A DNA stretch of 64,000 nucleotides, from positions 2,232,001-2,296,000 of the forward strand of contig NC_018000.1 in NCBI RefSeq assembly GCF_000265205.3, in the 5' to 3' direction. Shown here one piece after another: positions 59,699 to 64,000 of this stretch (position 1 is the first letter of the stretch; every line of letters starts with the position of its first letter). The translations under genes and the position numbers were made by a program. This stretch comes from Sinorhizobium fredii USDA 257. Its GTDB lineage: Bacteria; Pseudomonadota; Alphaproteobacteria; Rhizobiales; Rhizobiaceae. The notes beneath the pieces are model-generated. The model was not told the origin of the DNA, did no database searches, and saw nothing but the letters and a program-made list of their open reading frames with translations.

Positions 59699-59714
59699 GT
59701 TGACAGCTGTCAAC
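59699..59714. promoter_or_regulatory. parS-like palindrome, type 2, copy 1
   Basis: Perfect 16-bp palindrome GTTGACAGCTGTCAAC, again fitting GTTNNNNGCNNNNAAC but with a different variable core from the sites upstream of repA. Confidence 0.75.
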
Positions 59715-59731
59715 AGTACCTGGACTGGCGA

Positions 59732-60568
59732 TCACTCGCGCCAGTGCTCGGCGACCCAGGGGGTCGGGCGAATATAATGGCGCAGATAGCGAAACGGGTT
59801 CTTCTCCCTTCGCTCGGCAGAAAACATTCCCCATAAATGGCCGAGCGGTGTCGCGGCGCGGCCTTTGTAGCCGAACTGACCGTCGATCGCGTGCTGTGGC
59901 AGCAGGCCGCGCGGGAAGAGAACGATCCGGCAATCGGCGGGCAGGCGCGGCGCCAGATAGTAATTCAGCGGAAACGGCCAGCGGCAATCCTGGCGGAAAT
60001 GCAGGACGTGCCGACGCGGGAAGAACTTTGCCCCGCCCGGCGCGTTGCGCGTCACGAAGCGCTGTTCGAAACGATATTCATCCGCCACGCCTTGGGGATC
60101 GGCGCGAAACTTCTCCTGCAAGGGCACTAGCTTGCCGACCGGGAAGCGGAACACCGACGTCTGGCCGAGCCGCTCGAACGGCGTCGTCTGGTTGACGGCC
60201 AGCACCACGTCATCCGGCCCGCCGATTTCGAAGAAGCTGTCGAGCGACCCGACGATCACCACGTCGAGGTCGAGAAACAGCACCGGTCCTTTGAGGCTGC
60301 CTAGCTTCGGTCCCCACAGGCGGGCTTTCGGCCAGATGCCCTTGGTGTTCTTCGGCATCTCGACATCGAGGGGCGGCAGGTCCTCGCAGAGAATTTCCGG
60401 GCGGAGGTTGTCACGGCTGTCGGTGAAGCAGGTGAAGGTGAAGGGCGGCGTTATGTTGCGTGCCACCATGGCATAGAGCCGATTGATGAAGGGCGCGCCA
60501 TATTTGGTCCCCCAGCTGATGCAGATCACTTGCTTGATCCCGCCGCTTGCCGTCAGAACGCTTGCCAT
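59732..60568 (-). CDS. Glycosyltransferase-like protein with DLD motif
   Basis: 278 residues. The opening QVICISWGTKYGAPFINRLYAMVARNIT and the DxD-type metal/nucleotide-sugar site GPVLFLDLDVVIVGSLD are those of GT8-like or related plant-symbiont glycosyltransferases of the GT-A fold. No signal or membrane helix, so it acts in the cytoplasm. The ATG at 60568 has GAGAGAAG upstream. It stands between two parS-type palindromes; the acceptor is unknown. Confidence 0.8.
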   Translation of the reverse strand: MASVLTASGGIKQVICISWGTKYGAPFINRLYAMVARNITPPFTFTCFTDSRDNLRPEILCEDLPPLDVEMPKNTKGIWPKARLWGPKLGSLKGPVLFLDLDVVIVGSLDSFFEIGGPDDVVLAVNQTTPFERLGQTSVFRFPVGKLVPLQEKFRADPQGVADEYRFEQRFVTRNAPGGAKFFPRRHVLHFRQDCRWPFPLNYYLAPRLPADCRIVLFPRGLLPQHAIDGQFGYKGRAATPLGHLWGMFSAERREKNPFRYLRHYIRPTPWVAEHWRE

Positions 60569-60806
60569 GGACTATTGCTTCTCTCGTATCTGTGCCTGCG
60601 GAAAGCGCCCAACGCCGAACGGTGCAGAACGGCGTTCCGGGAGAGCGGCGAGGATATTGCAGGCAATCGATCAAACCCCGTGGCGTCTTAAAGCAGGAAT
60701 TGCCGACAGATGGCAAGGTGCGGAGTCGCGCAGCTTTCGGGGAGACGTGGCTACGCCTGGGCAACCGGGGAGGGGAGCATCGCTGGCTGTGACCTATGGT
60801 GTCTAA

Positions 60807-60822
60807 GTTGACAGCTGTCAAC
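60807..60822. promoter_or_regulatory. parS-like palindrome, type 2, copy 2
   Basis: Identical copy of GTTGACAGCTGTCAAC in the gap between the glycosyltransferase and DUF1612-type genes. Confidence 0.75.
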
Positions 60823-60926
60823 AACGATCACCTTGGCGTCGCAGGGCTGTGAAAGTGGAGCGGCTGGAATACTTCATCTCTTCCAGCATGCAAGGTGCAC
60901 CGGAGATGAGAGGCCGGATCGATGCT

Positions 60927-60942
60927 GTTGACAGCTGTCAAC
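60927..60942. promoter_or_regulatory. parS-like palindrome, type 2, copy 3
   Basis: Third identical copy, 120 bases from the second and 133 bases before the start of the DUF1612-type gene. Confidence 0.75.
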
Positions 60943-61075
60943 TAACGCAGAAGTCGCGTTTTGCCGGCCGCGACCAGCGAAAGCTCCAGGGATTGGACAT
61001 TTATGGAGACAAGCGACGCAGTGCGCGAAATTTCGGTGGGTAATATCGCGTCGCCCTGTGACGGAAGGAAATAGC

Positions 61076-62266
61076 GTGTTAGCTTCCGTTTCAGCGAAAG
61101 GCTTCGTCTTTTTAATGAGATACGAGACTCCCGACCCGCTTCATCCAACGCTGCTTCCGGGCATAATCGCCGCGGAGGACGGGCTCGCCCGGCTCGATGA
61201 ACGCACTTCCCGCCACGCTGTTGCCGACGGGTTTCGCGAACGCGGGCAGTTCTTCGACGCAGCGGCGGCCCTCTGGGTGGCGGGCGAACTCGTCCATGTC
61301 GAGGATCTGGTTTTACACGATTCGCACATGGATACGCGAGCCCCTTCTCACGAATTGACGATCGCCCACGCGGTGTTGCGGGTCCGGCGCCGATTGGAGC
61401 TGGCCGAACCCGGCTGGGCATTGACCTCACCCGGGTTGAATGCGCTGAGGGGAGAGCAGGGCGCAGCCCTGGCGAATGAGAACTATTGCGTGGCCCCGAA
61501 CGCTCACACGGGCCCCCACGAGACGCGCGAACTGGCGGACGACACCGATGGGAATCCGCTCGCCAGCGAGTTCGCCGAACTTGATGCGGCTGTCGCGCGA
61601 TCGCAGCGGCTTCTGGATTTTCACGTCGGCAGCCTCCCGGAAGCCGATCCCGCCATGTCGAAGGAGAGGCCGGCAGCGGAGCCTTCGGGCCAGCTGGGCC
61701 TGCTCTTCGATGAGGAATGGGACGAGGCCGCTCGGCTCGATGCCTGGCGCGGCGTTCTCGTCGCTGCCGATCAACTGCCCGCCTGCCTTGGCGCCGCGGT
61801 CCTCTATGACGCCTGGGAGAGGGTCGAGCCGCTGCGTCGCCAGCATTGGCTAGGCTCGCTTCTCGTTGGTGCCTATCTGCGCTCTCGCGGCAAGATCGCC
61901 TCGCATGTGCTGGCCTTCAATACGGGGCTGAAGACCATCCGGCATGAGCGGCGCCGTTCGAAGGACCGGCTGACACGCCTCAGCGCCTTTCTGGAGGCGA
62001 TGGCGGTGACAGCTGATCTCGGCCTGAAGGAACTCGACCGGCTGTCGCTCGCAAGGACGCAGATGGAGATGCGCATCAAGGACCGCCGCTCCAACAGCAA
62101 TCTTCCGGGGCTGATCGATCTCGTCCTTTCCCGGCCGATTGTTTCGACGGCGATGATCGCCCGGCATCTGAGCGTCACCCAACGCGGCGCGCTCAATCTG
62201 GTGCGCGAACTGGGAGTGCGCGAGATAACGGGCAGGGGCCGCTATCGCGGCTGGGGCGTAATTTGA
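61076..62266 (+). CDS. DUF1612-type helix-turn-helix protein of rhizobial plasmids
   Basis: 396 residues if begun at the GTG at 61076, which has ACGGAAGGAAATAGC before it; other in-frame starts are the GTG at 61058 and the ATG at 61115 (MRYETPDPLHP). N-terminal part: EDGLARLDERTSRHAVADGFRERGQFFDAAAALWVAGELV. The C-terminal part has LAFNTGLKTIRHERRRSKDRLTRL and ends in a helix-turn-helix region (IVSTAMIARHLSVTQRGALNLVREL, GVREITGRGRYRGWGV). Proteins of this kind are frequent on rhizobial plasmids near repABC and have no known function. The closeness of the type 2 palindromes is suggestive of a link. Confidence 0.78.
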   Translation: MLASVSAKGFVFLMRYETPDPLHPTLLPGIIAAEDGLARLDERTSRHAVADGFRERGQFFDAAAALWVAGELVHVEDLVLHDSHMDTRAPSHELTIAHAVLRVRRRLELAEPGWALTSPGLNALRGEQGAALANENYCVAPNAHTGPHETRELADDTDGNPLASEFAELDAAVARSQRLLDFHVGSLPEADPAMSKERPAAEPSGQLGLLFDEEWDEAARLDAWRGVLVAADQLPACLGAAVLYDAWERVEPLRRQHWLGSLLVGAYLRSRGKIASHVLAFNTGLKTIRHERRRSKDRLTRLSAFLEAMAVTADLGLKELDRLSLARTQMEMRIKDRRSNSNLPGLIDLVLSRPIVSTAMIARHLSVTQRGALNLVRELGVREITGRGRYRGWGVI

Positions 62267-62320
62267 CGTTCAAACTTCGGGGAGCGGCGCTGCGGGGCGC
62301 CATCGGAGATCCTCGGTCAG

Positions 62321-62821
62321 TTACCTCTTCTGCAGATTGATCTCGCTGGTGACGACGCGGTTACCGGTCCTCGGATCGACGTCGACGGTTACAAGCTTCA
62401 TGCCGTTCTCGCCCACCCTCTGCAAAGTGAGGTTGGCGCGCCGATCGCCGTTCACTTCTCTCGCCCAATGAATGGTGAGATTGATGGCGCTGCCACGGCG
62501 CTTGCCGATCAGCGTCGACTTGCGGCCACTCGGGCCGACATAGGTGCCGCTATAGTTGACACCGGTAAACTGAAGGTCGGCGCCGATCGAGCGCGATACG
62601 ACGATGAGGCCCCGACATGTGCCTTTCAGCGAAAGCGCAACGTCAGTCGCTTGCGAATCGAAATTGCAGGAGACGTTGATCGGCGTCCTGTCGACGCGAA
62701 CCCTCACCATGCCTCCACCGGCCCATTGGCCCTCCAGCGATCCGAGAAAGGCCGATTCATCGGCCTGAACCGTGCCCGCAAACAGGGACAGCATGACTGC
62801 TACGAATAGATGCCTGATCAT
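62321..62821 (-). CDS. Exported conserved protein of unknown function
   Basis: 166 residues with a signal peptide (IRHLFVAVMLSLFAGTVQADES). The mature part begins FLGSLEGQWAGGGMVRVRVDRTPINVSCNF and looks like a small beta-rich periplasmic protein, with two cysteines (SCNF and GTCRG) that could form a disulfide. I recognise it as a rhizobial conserved hypothetical but no named domain. It is a single gene, convergent with the DUF1612-type gene. Confidence 0.82.
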   Translation of the reverse strand: MIRHLFVAVMLSLFAGTVQADESAFLGSLEGQWAGGGMVRVRVDRTPINVSCNFDSQATDVALSLKGTCRGLIVVSRSIGADLQFTGVNYSGTYVGPSGRKSTLIGKRRGSAINLTIHWAREVNGDRRANLTLQRVGENGMKLVTVDVDPRTGNRVVTSEINLQKR

Positions 62822-62983
62822 CAGTGAGTGCCTCCCCCAATCGTCCGAGGCCGGACGCGTTTCCCATCCGGTGCAACGCGCCGTCCGGCTGGAAGTTCCT
62901 CTCGCTAGGACACTAACATCGAGCGTTCGGGCAGGACACCATTGTAGGGTGATGGGAGAGGGGCATCCGCGGCCGCCCGGCCG

Positions 62984-63847
62984 TTAGCTTGCGAATTTCT
63001 TCGCGCCGGCAACGCAGGCGACGATGGCGAGCGTCGCGGCGAGCATCGTCCAACTCACCGTTTCATCGAGCAGGGTCGCGGCCAGAGCGAGCCCAAAGAA
63101 TGGCTGCAGCAATTGCAATTGCCCGACGGCGACAATGCCGCCCTGCGCCAGGCCGCGATACCAAAAGATGAAGCCGACAAGCATGCTGAAGACGGAGACA
63201 TAGCCGAGGCCGAACCAGGAGGCGGGGCGCAATTCGTCGAAACTCACCGGCATGGTCGCAAGGGCCAGTCCCAGCATGGCCGGAAGCGACAGCACCAGCG
63301 CCCAGGAGATCACCTGCCAGCCGCCGAGCTTGCGCGACAGTTTCGCACCCTCGGCATAGCCGAGACCGCAGGCGAGAATGGCGGCAAGCATCAGGAGATC
63401 GCCGACGGGCGAGGCGGAAAAGTCCTGGCGAAGCGCGAAACCGACGACGATGGCGCTGCCGAGGCCGGAAAACAGCCAGAAGGCAGGGCGCGGTCGCTCA
63501 CCGCCGCGCAGCACCCCGAAGATTGCCGTTGCCAGCGGCAGCAGCCCGACAAAGACGATCGAATGGGCGGACGTCACGTGCCTCAGCGCCAGCGCCGTCA
63601 ACAGCGGGAACCCGACGACCACGCCCAGCGACACGACGCCGAGCGGCAGGAGATCGCCGCGTTGCGGCCGCCTTTCGCGGAAGACGAGGAGCAGGCAGAC
63701 GGCGAGTATTCCGGCAATGGTGGCGCGCGCCACCGTCAGGAAGACGGGATCGAAATCCATCACCGCGATCCGCGTCGCCGGCAGCGACCCGCTGAAAATC
63801 AGCACACCCACCATTCCGTTCATCCAGCCGCTCGTCATCCTGTGCAT
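62984..63847 (-). CDS. EamA/DMT-family transporter
   Basis: 287 residues, ten membrane helices in two EamA repeats (DPVFLTVARATIAGILAVCLLLVF; VSFDELRPASWFGLGYVSVFSMLVGFIFWYRGLAQGGI; LQLLQPFFGLALAATLLDETVSW). AGGAG lies before the ATG at 63847. A drug/metabolite-type permease, probably an exporter; substrate unknown. It is divergent to a gene that begins at the right end, probably its regulator. Confidence 0.93.
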   Translation of the reverse strand: MHRMTSGWMNGMVGVLIFSGSLPATRIAVMDFDPVFLTVARATIAGILAVCLLLVFRERRPQRGDLLPLGVVSLGVVVGFPLLTALALRHVTSAHSIVFVGLLPLATAIFGVLRGGERPRPAFWLFSGLGSAIVVGFALRQDFSASPVGDLLMLAAILACGLGYAEGAKLSRKLGGWQVISWALVLSLPAMLGLALATMPVSFDELRPASWFGLGYVSVFSMLVGFIFWYRGLAQGGIVAVGQLQLLQPFFGLALAATLLDETVSWTMLAATLAIVACVAGAKKFAS

Positions 63848-63917
63848 GCCCTGCTCCTTTGCCCTGTATCGGTTTTGTATCCGCGCAGGCGGCTGGCGCT
63901 TCCAGATACGGTGAGGT

Positions 63918-63935
63918 ACAGTTCTGCCAAACTGT
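63918..63935. promoter_or_regulatory. Operator-like inverted repeat between divergent genes
   Basis: ACAGTT-CTGCCA-AACTGT, an exact 6-bp inverted repeat, in the gap between the EamA transporter and a gene starting at 63958. Flanking GGTAC and GGTA extend the look of a regulator binding site. Confidence 0.5.
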
Positions 63936-63957
63936 CATGGTAGTGGAGCCGGTACGG

Positions 63958-64000
63958 ATGAGACCGCAGACCGCAGATGCAGACGGAGAGACGCTGATCG
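63958..64000 (+). CDS. Start of a divergent gene, probably a regulator (3' end outside window)
   Basis: An ATG at 63958 with GTGGAG upstream opens a frame (MRPQTADADGETLI) that runs off the window. EamA transporters of this type are often divergent to a GntR/MocR-type regulator, which would fit, but 14 residues are too few to identify it. Confidence 0.35.
   Translation, partial: MRPQTADADGETLI

Larger units (their letters stand above)
60569..61075. other. Gene-free region carrying two parS-like palindromes
   Basis: 507 bases between the leftward glycosyltransferase gene and the rightward DUF1612-type gene. I see no gene. It holds two type 2 palindromes (60807-60822 and 60927-60942) and must hold the promoters of both flanking genes. 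Confidence 0.55.

Overview
The window is GC-rich alphaproteobacterial DNA that looks like part of a large Rhizobiales replicon, most likely from Sinorhizobium/Ensifer. It carries a complete repABC replication and partition unit with an antisense RNA and parS-like palindromes, a thuEFGKAB-thuR trehalose locus of the type known from S. meliloti pSymB, dispersed rhizobial intergenic repeats, and a rhizobial-style type III secretion (T3SS) core operon. No tRNA, rRNA, CRISPR array or intact insertion sequence was seen.

Layout. Bases 1-4.9 kb: the end of a branched-chain amino acid-type ABC transporter (livM partial, livG, livF) in one operon with a shikimate dehydrogenase and a 3-dehydroshikimate dehydratase fused to a dioxygenase-like half, i.e. 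a predicted quinate/shikimate uptake and catabolism operon. 4.95-11.1 kb (minus strand): a monocarboxylate symporter (MctP-like) with a small DUF3311 partner, then a hybrid histidine kinase whose sensor half is itself a sodium/solute symporter, and a LuxR-type response regulator.

11.2-34.6 kb: an unusual type III secretion locus. A divergent control region (about 19.76-20.13 kb) separates two operons. The leftward one encodes a 53-residue needle-like protein, SctD (FHA), SctX, SctY, SctV, a Tad/CpaC-type secretin, a CpaD-like lipoprotein, a TadD-like TPR lipoprotein, SctU without the NPTH self-cleavage motif, and an L,D-transpeptidase. The rightward one encodes a free-standing SctC N-domain (NolW/RhcC1-like), a 61-residue small protein, SctI-like, SctJ, K, L, N, O, Q, R, S and T. 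Two very large (1041 and 1030 residue) LysM-containing proteins follow in convergent orientation and are candidate secreted or translocator proteins. The combination of a Ysc-like X-Y-V module, a rhizobial J-T core and a Tad-pilus outer-membrane module is the most interesting thing here.

35-54 kb: mostly housekeeping and catabolic genes: DUF2000, a LysE exporter with an AraC regulator, an SPW membrane protein, the thu trehalose operon and regulator, a flavoprotein, an MFS exporter, dodecin, peptidase T, an exported RidA with a divergent TetR regulator and a perfect operator, and an EF-G paralogue. 54-62.3 kb: an orphan HutC-type regulator without a normal start codon, two parS-like palindromes, repA-repB-ctRNA-repC, a decayed VOC-family gene, a glycosyltransferase, three more parS-like palindromes of a second sequence, and a DUF1612-type plasmid protein. 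The right end holds an exported protein, an EamA transporter and the first codons of a divergent gene.
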